A program made the translations under genes and the position numbers. Under the pieces are notes generated by a model, which was not told where the DNA came from, searched no databases, and was given only the letters and a program-made list of their open reading frames with translations. Of a stretch of DNA of 64,000 bases, positions 16,056 to 24,971 are shown piece by piece; the first letter of the stretch is position 1; the number at the start of each line of letters is the position of its first letter. The stretch lies in contig CAAFUS010000010.1 of the NCBI GenBank assembly GCA_900766265.1, positions 1 to 64,000 on the forward strand. The letters are read 5' to 3'. Origin of the DNA: Pseudomonadaceae bacterium. GTDB lineage: Bacteria; Pseudomonadota; Gammaproteobacteria; Pseudomonadales; Pseudomonadaceae.

Positions 16056-17051
16056 ATGATCAAGAAACTGCTCGTTGCGCTTTCCCTGTCCGCCGGCGTC
16101 TTTGCCGCCGCGGCCCATGCCGACTATCCCGACCGCAGCATCCAGGCCGTGATTCCCTGGGGAGCCGGTGGCGCCACCGACAACGTGATGCGCAGCCTGA
16201 CGCCCTACGTGGAGAAGGAGCTGGGCGGCAAACTGGTCTTGAACAACCGTCCCGGCGGCACGGCGGTGATTGGCAGCACCTATGTCCGCAGCCAGCGTCC
16301 GAACGGCTACACCATTCTGCTCGGCGCGGAGAACCCGCAGCTCTATCCGGTGCTGGGCCTGGCCGATTTCGATTACAGCGACTTCCATACGGTTAACATC
16401 ATCGGCCAGAACGTCGTGGTCATCGCCGCCAATGCCGACGCGCGCTGGAACAGCCTCGCCGAGCTGCTCGCCGAAGCCCATGAAAAGCCCAACACCCTGC
16501 GCATGGGCAGCACCGGTGCCGGCGGCCTGCCGAGCACCGTCAACGCCATGATCAACGCCGTCGACAAGCTGGAAGTGCGCGAAGTGACCTTCGGCGGCGA
16601 CGGTCCGGGTATCACGGCGCTGATGGGCAACCACATCGACTTCATGTCGCTCAGCCTGGCGGCGGCCAAGGAGCTGATTCGTACCGGCAAGCTCAAGGCT
16701 TTGGCGGTTCTCAGCGCCGAGGAGGTGCCGGAGCTGCCCGGCGTCGAGCCGATCACCAAGGCCCTGCCGGGTATTTTGGAATACCTGCCGTGGGGTCCGT
16801 TCTGGGGCGTGTTCGTGCACAAGGACACCCCGGACGACATCAAGCAGAAGCTGGGCGATGCCTACGCCAAGGCCGTGGCCAACCCCGAATTCCAGAGCTT
16901 CCTGAAGAACTTCGGCGCCCACTCGCTGAACCTGCAGGGCGAGGAAGCCGAGCAGTTCCTCAAGCGCTGGCAGTCGGTTACCGCCTGGTCTATGTACAAG
17001 GCCAAGGCCGTTGAGATATCGCCGGACACCGTGGGTATCGAAAAGCCCTGA
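16056..17051 (+). CDS. Tripartite tricarboxylate transporter, periplasmic binding protein (TctC-like)
   Basis: This 331-residue protein begins with a Sec signal peptide (MIKKLLVALSLSAGVFAAAAHA, cut expected after residue 22). It continues with the TTT binding-protein signature YPDRSIQAVIPWGAGGATDN and NNRPGGTAVIGSTYV. It captures the substrate in the periplasm for the TctAB permease. The ATG at 16056 has a CTGGAG site eight bases upstream. In this cluster the ligand may be quinate, shikimate or protocatechuate; the sequence itself does not say. Confidence 0.93.
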   Translation: MIKKLLVALSLSAGVFAAAAHADYPDRSIQAVIPWGAGGATDNVMRSLTPYVEKELGGKLVLNNRPGGTAVIGSTYVRSQRPNGYTILLGAENPQLYPVLGLADFDYSDFHTVNIIGQNVVVIAANADARWNSLAELLAEAHEKPNTLRMGSTGAGGLPSTVNAMINAVDKLEVREVTFGGDGPGITALMGNHIDFMSLSLAAAKELIRTGKLKALAVLSAEEVPELPGVEPITKALPGILEYLPWGPFWGVFVHKDTPDDIKQKLGDAYAKAVANPEFQSFLKNFGAHSLNLQGEEAEQFLKRWQSVTAWSMYKAKAVEISPDTVGIEKP

Positions 17052-17063
17052 TCGTCAGGCACG

Positions 17064-17089
17064 AAAAGGCCCGCTTCGGCGGGCCTTTT
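17064..17089. terminator. Bidirectional rho-independent terminator
   Basis: The palindrome AAAAGGCCCGC-TTCG-GCGGGCCTTTT has A and T runs on both sides and a stable TTCG loop. It lies between the TctC-like gene and the convergent pcaR gene and can serve both. Confidence 0.9.
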
Positions 17090-17121
17090 CATTCCTGGAA
17101 CACAACGAGCCCGGGAAGCGG

Positions 17122-17955
17122 TTAGCGAAACAGTTGGGCGCTGAGGTCCTGGCTGGCGGACAGCAGTATCGGCAAGAAGCGCTTTTCCAGTTCGCTGGCC
17201 GGCACGCGGCTGGCGTGGGTGCTGATGTTCATCGCGGCAAGCACATGACCAGTCGAGTCGTAGACCGGTACGGCGATCGAGCGCAGCCCCTGCTCCAGCT
17301 CCTGATCCACCAGGCACCAGCCCTGCTGACGCACCTTCTGCAGGCAGTCCCAGAGCTCGTCGGGTCGATGCAGGGTGCGGCTGGTCTTGGGCAGAAGCTC
17401 GGCGTTGGCCAGGTAGTCGCGCAGGCTTTCGTCGTCCAGCGCCGCCAGCAGAATCCGACCCATCGAGGTGCAGTAGGCCGGCAGGCGGCTGCCGACGCTC
17501 AGGTCCACCGAAATGAGCCGCTGGGGAATCGCCGAGCGCGCCAGGTAAAGCACCTGTTCTCCTTCCAGGGTAGCCAGGTTGCACGCCTCGTGAAGCCGCT
17601 CGCTGATGCGGTCGAGAGCCGGCTGGGCCGACACCGCCAGGGGCGTCGACGACAGATAAGCATGGCCCAGCGTCAGCACCTTGGGCAACAGCGAATAGGT
17701 GCGACCGTCGGTGGTCACGTAGCCGAGCTGCATCAAGGTGTAGAGGCAACGCCGCACCGCCGCCCGCGGTATCTCGGTGCGATGGCTGATCTGGGCGATG
17801 GTGAGATGGCGCTTGCGTTCCTGGAACGCGTTGATCACCGCCAGCCCGCGAGCGAGCGAGGCCATGAAATTGGGGTCCCCCGCGAACTGCTCGAAGCGTT
17901 TGGCGGGGGATACGTAGCTGGGCGGCGCCAGCATAGGCGTGCGGGGTTCATCCAT
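17122..17955 (-). CDS. pcaR: IclR-family regulator PcaR
   Basis: PcaR activates pca genes in response to 3-oxoadipate in Pseudomonas. This 277-residue protein has an N-terminal winged helix (about 32-92; SLARGLAVINAF and IPRAAVRRCLYTLMQLGYV) and a C-terminal IclR effector domain (SRLPAYCTSMGRILLAAL at about 156-173, QGLRSIAVPVYD at about 231-242). Two PcaR boxes stand 28-61 bases upstream of its start, indicating autoregulation. It is 9 kb from the pca operon in this window but within the same supercluster. Related PobR/CatR-type IclR proteins exist, but the boxes support PcaR. Confidence 0.92.
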   Translation of the reverse strand: MDEPRTPMLAPPSYVSPAKRFEQFAGDPNFMASLARGLAVINAFQERKRHLTIAQISHRTEIPRAAVRRCLYTLMQLGYVTTDGRTYSLLPKVLTLGHAYLSSTPLAVSAQPALDRISERLHEACNLATLEGEQVLYLARSAIPQRLISVDLSVGSRLPAYCTSMGRILLAALDDESLRDYLANAELLPKTSRTLHRPDELWDCLQKVRQQGWCLVDQELEQGLRSIAVPVYDSTGHVLAAMNISTHASRVPASELEKRFLPILLSASQDLSAQLFR

Positions 17956-17982
17956 GCGCGACTCCAGCGAGACTGACCAGGG

Positions 17983-18016
17983 ATCCGATTATCGAACGAG
18001 GGTTCGATAATCGCAA
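17983..18016. promoter_or_regulatory. Two PcaR boxes in opposite orientation at the pcaR promoter
   Basis: The first box reads GTTCGATAATCGGAT on the minus strand (17983-17997). The second reads GTTCGATAATCGCAA on the plus strand (18002-18016), matching 14 of 15 bases of the P. putida consensus. They are four bases apart and just upstream of the pcaR start, the arrangement expected for autoregulation. Confidence 0.8.
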
Positions 18017-18095
18017 CCGGACGGCCTCATAGACCCTGGCGTCGCTCATTGGTGAGAGGTTACGGCTCCGGCTCGACCCGGCCCATCTGCGTACC

Positions 18096-19676
18096 TCAGA
18101 GCGGCGCCCGCGTCGTCTCGCCGTCGACCAGGCGGTTGATGCCCAGCGGATTGGCGTTCTTCAGCGCGTCGGGCAGCAGCGCGTCCGGGAAGTTCTGGTA
18201 GCACACCGGCCGCAGGAAGCGGTCGATCGCCAGGCTGCCCACCGAAGTGCCACGGGGGTCGGAGGTCGCCGGATAGGGCCCGCCATGAACCATCGCATCG
18301 CACACTTCTACGCCGGTCGGGTAGCCGTTGACCAGGAGCCGTCCGGCCTTGTGTTCGAGTAGCGCCACCAGGTCGGCGCTGTCGGCGAGATCCGCCGCCT
18401 CGGCGATCAGGGTCGCCGTCAGCTGGCCACGCAACCCCTGCAGCGCCCGTATCAGCTCTGCCCGGTCAGCGGCTTCGACCACCACGGTGGTCGGCCCGAA
18501 GACTTCTTCCTGCAGCACCTCCTCTCCGTCGATCAACAAACGCGCGTCCGCCTTGAACAGCTGCGGCTGCGCCTGATCTCCTTGCTGCTCCTGGCCGGCG
18601 AGATGCGTAACGCCAGGCTGGCCGCGCAGATGAGCGATGCCCTTGCGGTAGCTCTCCAGCGTCCCGGCGTTGAGCATCGTCTGCGGCGGCTGGTCGGCCA
18701 TGAAACCTGCCAGCTTGTCCAGAAAGCGCGAGAACTCGGGCGAGCGGATGCCAATGACCAGCCCCGGATTGGTGCAGAACTGGCCGCAGCCCAACACCAC
18801 CGAGGCAGTCAGCTCGTTGGCGATCAGGTCGCCGCGCTGCCGCAGCGCCTCGGGCATCACCAGCACCGGGTTGATGCTCGACATCTCGGCGAACACCGGA
18901 ATCGGTTGCGGCCGGGCGGCGGCCATGTCGCACAGCGCGCGCCCGCCGCGCAGCGAACCGGTGAAGCCGACCGCCTGGATCGCCGGATGCTTGACCAGCC
19001 ACTCGCCGACGCCCGCGCCGTAGATCATGTTGAACACGCCCTTGGGCATGCCGGTCTTCTGCGCCGCGCGTACGACCGCGTCGGCGACGCATTCGGCCGT
19101 AGCCATGTGCCCGCTGTGGGCCTTGAACACCACCGGGCATCCGGCGGCCAGTGCCGCGGCGGTATCGCCCCCGGCGGTGGAGAACGCCAACGGGAAATTG
19201 CTGGCGCCGAACACCGCGACCGGCCCCAGCCCCATTCGGCACTGGCGCAGGTCCGGGCGAGGCAGCGGCCGGCGCTCGGGCTGCCCACGGTCGATACGCG
19301 CGCCGTAGAAGTCGCCACGCCGAAGCACCTTGGCGAACAAGCGCATCTGCCCGCTGGTACGGCCGCGCTCGCCCTGGATGCGACCCGCCGGCAAGGCGGT
19401 TTCGCGGCAGACCAGCGCGACGAAATCCTCGCCGAGGGCATCGAGCTCGTCGGCAATGGCCTCGAGGAAGGTCGCCCGCGCTTCTGCAGAGAATGCGCGG
19501 TAGATCGGGTAAGCCGCGGCGGCGGCCTCGGCGGCCGCGTTCACCTCCTGCTCGGTGGCCTGGTGAAAGCCGTAGGGCAAGGCCTCGCCGGTACTGGCGT
19601 CGAGGCTTTGCAGGATCGAGGTACCGGCGGCACTGCGCTCGCCGGCAATGTAGTTGTGGCCGCGAATGTCGGGCAT
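18096..19676 (-). CDS. 2,5-dioxovalerate (alpha-ketoglutarate semialdehyde) dehydrogenase
   Basis: This aldehyde dehydrogenase of 526 residues belongs to the KGSADH type that oxidises 2-oxoglutarate semialdehyde to 2-oxoglutarate with NAD(P)+. Visible are the Asn in GASNFPLAFSTAGGDTA (about 158-174), the glutamate in VFAEMSSINPV and the nucleophilic cysteine in GCGQFCTNPGL. It lies 81 bases downstream of an AraD1-family gene on the same strand. Together they look like the last two steps of a non-phosphorylative pentose or sugar-acid pathway. The sugar-acid source is not shown here, and hydroxyproline or glucarate breakdown also ends at this enzyme. Confidence 0.85.
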   Translation of the reverse strand: MPDIRGHNYIAGERSAAGTSILQSLDASTGEALPYGFHQATEQEVNAAAEAAAAAYPIYRAFSAEARATFLEAIADELDALGEDFVALVCRETALPAGRIQGERGRTSGQMRLFAKVLRRGDFYGARIDRGQPERRPLPRPDLRQCRMGLGPVAVFGASNFPLAFSTAGGDTAAALAAGCPVVFKAHSGHMATAECVADAVVRAAQKTGMPKGVFNMIYGAGVGEWLVKHPAIQAVGFTGSLRGGRALCDMAAARPQPIPVFAEMSSINPVLVMPEALRQRGDLIANELTASVVLGCGQFCTNPGLVIGIRSPEFSRFLDKLAGFMADQPPQTMLNAGTLESYRKGIAHLRGQPGVTHLAGQEQQGDQAQPQLFKADARLLIDGEEVLQEEVFGPTTVVVEAADRAELIRALQGLRGQLTATLIAEAADLADSADLVALLEHKAGRLLVNGYPTGVEVCDAMVHGGPYPATSDPRGTSVGSLAIDRFLRPVCYQNFPDALLPDALKNANPLGINRLVDGETTRAPL

Positions 19677-19757
19677 GAGTATCTCCTGTCGGGTTGAGGC
19701 TCGGGGACGCGTAACGGCAGGTCGATCACCGCCTGGCGGCGCCAGGTCGAGCGGCGG

Positions 19758-20753
19758 TCAAAGCACGCCCACCTCGCCGGGTGCGATGGCGGGCGCATGC
19801 ACCCGGATACCATTGATCAGAGGCGCGCCAAAGGCCTCGAGGCTGACCTCGAAACGATCGCCTGGCTGCGCCTTGACGCCATCGGCAAAGGACAGCGTAG
19901 CCGTCCCGAAGAAATGCACATGTACGTCGCCCGGCCGCAGGAACTGCGCATATTTGAAGTGGTGGTACTCCAGGTTCTCCAGGCTGTGGCACATGTTCTC
20001 TTCGCCTGAAAGAAACTCCTTCTCCCAGAGCACCTCACCTCCACGCCGGATACGGCTCATGCCGGCAAGATGGGCGGGCAACGGGCCGACCCGAAGTTCC
20101 GGGCCGAACGAACAAAAGCGCAGTTTCGAGTGTGCGAGGTACAGGTAATTCCTGCGTTCGAGCACGTGGTCGGAAAACTCGTTGCCCAGGGCGTATCCCA
20201 GCCGATAAGGGCGGCGGTCCTCCCCGATCACGTACAGCCCGGTCAGCTCGGGTTCCTCGCCGAAATCCTCGGCGAAATCCGGTACCGGCAGATCGGCGCC
20301 CGGCCGCACCAGGATGGTGCCGTCGCCCTTGTAGAACCACTCCGGCTGCGCTCCCGCCTGCCCCGACGGCGGCCTTCCGCCCTGCATTCCCCAGCGGAAC
20401 ATCCGCATGCTGTCGGTAAGCGCACCCTCCTCCTGCGCCGCCTGCTGATGCATCTTGTCGCGCGTCGCGGCGCTGCCCAGGTGGGTCAGGCCCGTACCGC
20501 TCACCAGGCAATGGGCCGGGTCGTCGTGGTCCAGGGGCGGCAACACCCGTCCGGCGTCCAGAAGTTCCTGATAGACCGGCCCCGCCTCGCACTCCAGGGT
20601 GCGGACATGGTCGGCCAGGCTGGAGCGCGCGGCGATCGCCGCCAGTGCCAGCTCTCGGGTACAGCGAACTCCGCGCAGCACCTCGACGCGCGGCCCATCC
20701 ACCCGCCCGACCTGGCGCTGGCCCTGGCTATTCTCGAACTGGATCAACCGCAT
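19758..20753 (-). CDS. AraD1/FAH-family protein, probable 2-keto-3-deoxy-sugar-acid dehydratase
   Basis: This 331-residue protein resembles AraD1/GguC-type members of the fumarylacetoacetate hydrolase superfamily, some of which dehydrate 2-keto-3-deoxy-arabinonate to 2-oxoglutarate semialdehyde. Metal-binding acidic and histidine residues are suggested in PEWFYKGDG, GLYVIGEDRRPYRLGYALGNEFSDH and GDVHVHFFGTATLSFADG. The ATG at 20753 was chosen because the family sequence starts at MRLIQFEN; the open frame continues to 20816 without homology. The product would supply the downstream semialdehyde dehydrogenase. Confidence 0.75.
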   Translation of the reverse strand: MRLIQFENSQGQRQVGRVDGPRVEVLRGVRCTRELALAAIAARSSLADHVRTLECEAGPVYQELLDAGRVLPPLDHDDPAHCLVSGTGLTHLGSAATRDKMHQQAAQEEGALTDSMRMFRWGMQGGRPPSGQAGAQPEWFYKGDGTILVRPGADLPVPDFAEDFGEEPELTGLYVIGEDRRPYRLGYALGNEFSDHVLERRNYLYLAHSKLRFCSFGPELRVGPLPAHLAGMSRIRRGGEVLWEKEFLSGEENMCHSLENLEYHHFKYAQFLRPGDVHVHFFGTATLSFADGVKAQPGDRFEVSLEAFGAPLINGIRVHAPAIAPGEVGVL

Positions 20754-20847
20754 GGACGTGTCCTCTTCAGTGGCGCCTGCGGACAGGCGTGTCATAGCAC
20801 TGTAGAAACGCCCCATGGCGGCGCCTAATGAAAGCTGATGATGCGGA

Positions 20848-20864
20848 GATAACGCATGGTTATC
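20848..20864. promoter_or_regulatory. Palindromic operator candidate upstream of araD1-type gene
   Basis: GATAACGCATGGTTATC has 6-bp arms around a 5-base spacer and lies 95 bases before the AraD1-type start. It is a typical size for a GntR or LacI-type operator. No regulator gene of those types is adjacent. Confidence 0.35.
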
Positions 20865-21058
20865 ACATATGAATGGCGCATCAACCTAGCCTTCGCACCC
20901 GCACCTGAACAGTCAGTTTTGGAGGACAGCCCGCCTCGGTGGGTGGCCCAAGGCGGTTGGGGGCACAGACCGGACGCCAATCACGGCGGGTCCAGCGGTA
21001 CGTCAGAATGGAATGTTGGCCGGCACTGGCGGTGAGCGATTCGACCAACGGTGAACGG

Positions 21059-21697
<639 letters not shown>

Positions 21698-21890
21698 GGT
21701 CTTGCTCCTTCAAGGTATCGGTCGGGGTGGCGCTCACTATGTGCCGGCTCGAAGCGGATTAAAAAGAATGAATAACGATTTATTTATAACCATTTGAAGA
21801 TAACCAAGCCCTGGCTTTCGCATGGTGACGAGCCAAACGGAAAACCTTCGTTCACGCTTCACCCGCCAGGCGCTAGCAGCTGATCCCACC

Positions 21891-22841
21891 CTAAAGATCC
21901 AGTACCAGCCGCGTGCTCTTGGAGCGCGAGCAGCACGGCGTGAACTGGTCGTTCGCCGCCTGCTCCGCCTCGGTCATGAACAGATCCCGGTGATCCGGTT
22001 CGCCCTCGAGCACGCGGGTCAGGCAGGTGCCGCAGATGCCCTGCTCGCACGACAGAGGAACGATGACGCCCGCCGCTTCCAGCACCTGGGCGACGCTCTG
22101 GTCAGCCGGGACCTGAAGGACTCGTCCGCTGCTGCTTAGCTGAACTTCGAAACTGCCGTCGTCCGCCTGCGAAGTGGGCGCTGCGCTGAAGTATTCGCGG
22201 TGCAGGTTCGCCTCGTCCCAGCCTTGCGCCTTCGCCGTGCCCAGCACGTGGTCCATGAACCCGCCAGGGCCGCAGACGTATAGGTGCGTGCCCTCTGCCG
22301 GCTCGGACAACAGGGCCGATGCGTCCAGAGGCTCACCACCCTTGCGGTCGTCGAAATGGAAATGCACGCGGTCGCTGAAGGAGCCCTGGCGCAGCCGGTC
22401 GACGAAGGCCGCGCGCTCGACGGAACGCGCGCAGTAATGCAGCTCGAAATCCGCGCCCAGGTTGGCCAGCCGCTCGGCCATGCAGAGGATCGGCGTGATG
22501 CCAATGCCACCGGCGAACAGCAGGCTGCGCCGCGCCTCGTGGACCAGCGGGAAGAGATTGCGTGGCTCGCTGATCTGCAGCCGGGCGCCTTCGGTCAGCG
22601 CATGGACGGCTGCGGAGCCGCCGCGCGACGCGGGGTCCTTCAGCACGCCGATCTGATAGCGGTGGAATTCGTCGGGGTGGTTGCACAGCGAGTACTGGCG
22701 GACCAGCCCGCCTGGCAGATGCAGGTCGATGTGCGACCCCGCGCTGAAGGCAGGCAACGGCGCGCCATCGTCACGCACCAGCTCGATGCCGATGATGTCC
22801 AGCGCCTCCTGCCGGCATGCGGCGACCCTGACGCTGATCAT
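21891..22841 (-). CDS. vanB: Vanillate O-demethylase reductase subunit (VanB)
   Basis: This reductase of 316 residues passes electrons from NAD(P)H to the VanA oxygenase. From N- to C-terminus it shows the flavin-binding RQYSLCNHP (about 48-56), the nucleotide-binding FAGGIGITPILCMAERL (about 110-126) and CGPGGFMDHV, and a plant-type 2Fe-2S domain with CEQGICGTCLTRVLEG and a later cysteine. Its start overlaps the vanA stop by four bases. VanAB removes the vanillate methyl group to give protocatechuate and formaldehyde. Confidence 0.95.
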   Translation of the reverse strand: MISVRVAACRQEALDIIGIELVRDDGAPLPAFSAGSHIDLHLPGGLVRQYSLCNHPDEFHRYQIGVLKDPASRGGSAAVHALTEGARLQISEPRNLFPLVHEARRSLLFAGGIGITPILCMAERLANLGADFELHYCARSVERAAFVDRLRQGSFSDRVHFHFDDRKGGEPLDASALLSEPAEGTHLYVCGPGGFMDHVLGTAKAQGWDEANLHREYFSAAPTSQADDGSFEVQLSSSGRVLQVPADQSVAQVLEAAGVIVPLSCEQGICGTCLTRVLEGEPDHRDLFMTEAEQAANDQFTPCCSRSKSTRLVLDL

Positions 22842-23908
22842 GCCGCACCTCCGCTTACCACTTTAACCGGCACGACATCGGAGGCGGCCTCTGCGGCGAT
22901 GAGCCGGTCGAGGATCTTGCGCGCCTGGACGCCCCCCGCGTCGATGTTGAGCTTGAGCAGGTTGCGGTCGGGATAGGCCAGCAGGTTGCGCTGCTGACGC
23001 TCGAGCATCTCCAGGTCTTCCGAGAAGATCTTGCCCTGCCCCTCGCGGATCGACTCGGTCAGCGCCTGATCCTGCGGGTTGAAACTACGCGCCATGCCCC
23101 AGAAGTACCAGATCGAGGTCTCGGTCTCTGGGGTGATGAAGTCCACCACGATGCTTGAGGCCTTGTACTTCGGATCAGCCTCGTAGCCGCCGTGGCCGGC
23201 ATGCGCAACGCCGACCTCTATCAGGACGTGACTCGGCGGGCTGAAGCGGCAGATCTGCCAGCGGTCCACGGGTACGTCGTCGGCCAGGTTGTTGCCACGC
23301 AGCGCCATCTGCCAGAACGGCGGCGGCATGATGTTTTCCATATGCCGGGCGGTGGTCACGGTGTCGCCATCCACCGTGGTCTTGGGCGCCGCCTCGTCGA
23401 TTTCCTTCTGGCCGATGCTGGAGGCATGGACGTAGGTCTCGTGGGTCAGGTCCATGAGGTTGTCGATCATCAGCCGATAGTCACAGCCGATGTGGAACAG
23501 CCCGCCGCCATAGGCCCAGTCGGGGCTGTCTGCCCATTCCAAATGATGGATGAGAGCCGGATCGGCCTTGGCCTGGTCACCTGGCCATACCCAGATGAAG
23601 CCGTAACGCTCCTCGACCGCGAACGACTTGTTGCATGGGAATCCGCGCACGCGCTGGCCGGGCATGGAGACGGTGCTGCCATCGCACCCCATGACCAGGC
23701 CGTGATAGCCACAGACCAGATTGCCGTTCTCGACATACCCCAGCGACAGAGGCGCGCCGCGGTGCGGGCAGAAATCCTCCACCGCCGCGACACGTCCTTC
23801 ATGGCCGCGATAGAAGACGATGCGCTCACCGCAGATCATTCGGCCTAGCGGTTTGCTGTCGATTTCATCGGGGGTGCAGGCGACATACCAAGCGTTCTTG
23901 GGGAACAT
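22838..23908 (-). CDS. vanA: Vanillate O-demethylase oxygenase subunit (VanA)
   Basis: This Rieske non-haem iron oxygenase of 356 residues demethylates vanillate to protocatechuate. The Rieske cluster motif is CPHRGAPLSLG at residues 46-56 with CGYHG 18 residues later. The mononuclear iron site is in DLTHETYVHAS (about 154-164). The ATG at 23908 is chosen over a GTG at 23911 because an AGGAGG site then lies five bases upstream. The gene is divergent from vanR, and a VanR-type palindrome lies 33 bases upstream. Confidence 0.96.
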   Translation of the reverse strand: MFPKNAWYVACTPDEIDSKPLGRMICGERIVFYRGHEGRVAAVEDFCPHRGAPLSLGYVENGNLVCGYHGLVMGCDGSTVSMPGQRVRGFPCNKSFAVEERYGFIWVWPGDQAKADPALIHHLEWADSPDWAYGGGLFHIGCDYRLMIDNLMDLTHETYVHASSIGQKEIDEAAPKTTVDGDTVTTARHMENIMPPPFWQMALRGNNLADDVPVDRWQICRFSPPSHVLIEVGVAHAGHGGYEADPKYKASSIVVDFITPETETSIWYFWGMARSFNPQDQALTESIREGQGKIFSEDLEMLERQQRNLLAYPDRNLLKLNIDAGGVQARKILDRLIAAEAASDVVPVKVVSGGAA

Positions 23909-23940
23909 CACGGCCTCCTATGGGGCTTTGTTATCGTTGT

Positions 23941-23952
23941 ATTGGATCCAAT
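23941..23952. promoter_or_regulatory. VanR operator (ATTGGATCCAAT)
   Basis: A perfect 12-base palindrome identical to the operator I recall for Caulobacter VanR. It lies in the vanA/vanR divergent region, where it can repress vanAB until vanillate is present. Confidence 0.8.
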
Positions 23953-24068
23953 TAAGCCCGACGAAAAACTTACCCGTCAACCACTCACCGCGCGCTCGAT
24001 CGACGAGCGGCCGGATTCGGCCGGGTTAGAATGCGGCCCCTCATCTTCTGCACGGCAGACGCCATACC

Positions 24069-24773
24069 ATGAGCAAGCCCGGCCAGCATGTACTGATCAC
24101 CCTGCGCAAAATGATCGCCTCCGGGGAGCTTCCGGCAGGAGAGCGCCTCGCCGAGATCCCGACCGCCCAGTCCCTCGGCGTCTCCCGCATGCCAGTGCGC
24201 ATCGCCTTTCGCACGCTGGAACAGGAAGGGTTGCTGAGCAAGGCCGGGGCGCGTGGCTACGTCGTGCGGGCCGTCACACCCGACGAGATCGCGGGGGCCG
24301 TGGAGATTCGTGGCGTGCTCGAAGGTCTCGCCGCTCGCCAGGCCGCTGAGCGCGGCCTGTCACCAGAGATCCGCACCGCTCTGGAACAGTGCCTGGAAGA
24401 CGGCGACGCGCTGTTCACCAAAGGCTATGTCACCGAAGAGGACCTGGAGGTCTATCACGACATCAACCTGCGCTTTCATCGGCTAGTGCTCGAGGCCAGC
24501 GGTAATCCGGCGATCGCCGTCACCCTGGCGCGGAACGAGAATCTGCCGTTCGCCTCGGTCAGCTCCCTGGCGGTGAACCTCGGCGACCTGACCCGCGAGT
24601 ACCGCCGCTTCAACTTCGCCCACATGCAGCATCACACCCTGGTCGACGCACTTGTCCACGGCCAGAGCGCGCGCGCCGAACTGATCATGCGTGAACACGC
24701 CAACGTCACACTGCGCTATCGGGAGATGCTCAGCGCGCCGCACAAGGATCAGGTCATCATTCTCAGGAAATGA
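24069..24773 (+). CDS. vanR: GntR/FadR-family repressor VanR
   Basis: This 234-residue protein has an N-terminal GntR winged helix (about 5-70; LRKMIASGELPAGERLAEIP and SLGVSRMPVRIAFRTLEQEG) and a FadR-type helical effector domain (FCD, about 80-215, with AVEIRGVLEGLAARQAAERG and metal-binding histidines near DINLRFHRLV and HMQHHTLVDALV). It is divergent from vanAB and lies between two GGATCC-centred palindromes. Vanillate is the expected inducer. Confidence 0.92.
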   Translation: MSKPGQHVLITLRKMIASGELPAGERLAEIPTAQSLGVSRMPVRIAFRTLEQEGLLSKAGARGYVVRAVTPDEIAGAVEIRGVLEGLAARQAAERGLSPEIRTALEQCLEDGDALFTKGYVTEEDLEVYHDINLRFHRLVLEASGNPAIAVTLARNENLPFASVSSLAVNLGDLTREYRRFNFAHMQHHTLVDALVHGQSARAELIMREHANVTLRYREMLSAPHKDQVIILRK

Positions 24774-24776
24774 TTC

Positions 24777-24791
24777 GTTCGATTACCGAAC
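24777..24791. promoter_or_regulatory. PcaR-like box before the vanK-type gene
   Basis: GTTCGATTACCGAAC, identical to the box upstream of quiC, begins three bases after the vanR stop and lies 25 bases from a VanR-type palindrome. Confidence 0.55.
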
Positions 24792-24815
24792 CGATGTCGC
24801 TTTCGCTTATTGATC

Positions 24816-24827
24816 AATGGATCCATT
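24816..24827. promoter_or_regulatory. VanR operator (AATGGATCCATT)
   Basis: A perfect palindrome with the GGATCC core of the vanA operator and one swapped pair of outer bases per arm. It lies 145 bases before the vanK-type start. Confidence 0.65.
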
Positions 24828-24875
24828 AGTGAAAAGTTAGCCTCGCTTACAAAAATAACTACGAGGATCACCGTC

Positions 24876-24956
24876 ATGCCGCGTCTTGCGTCCGCTGCCG
24901 CCTACCCACCCGCCTTCAAGGCCTCTCCCCGTCGCCCGCTCGACTCGACGCACTGA
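24876..24956 (+). CDS. Possible 26-residue leader peptide before vanK
   Basis: A short open frame (starting MPRLASAAAYPP) has a GAGG ribosome site eight bases upstream and a CA-rich motif (AAAAATAA, 24851-24858) before that. It ends 15 bases before the transporter start and is in the same frame. It could be a translated leader that couples to the transporter. No homology is claimed, and chance cannot be excluded. Confidence 0.3.
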   Translation: MPRLASAAAYPPAFKASPRRPLDSTH

Positions 24957-24971
24957 CGGAGAACCTGCCCC

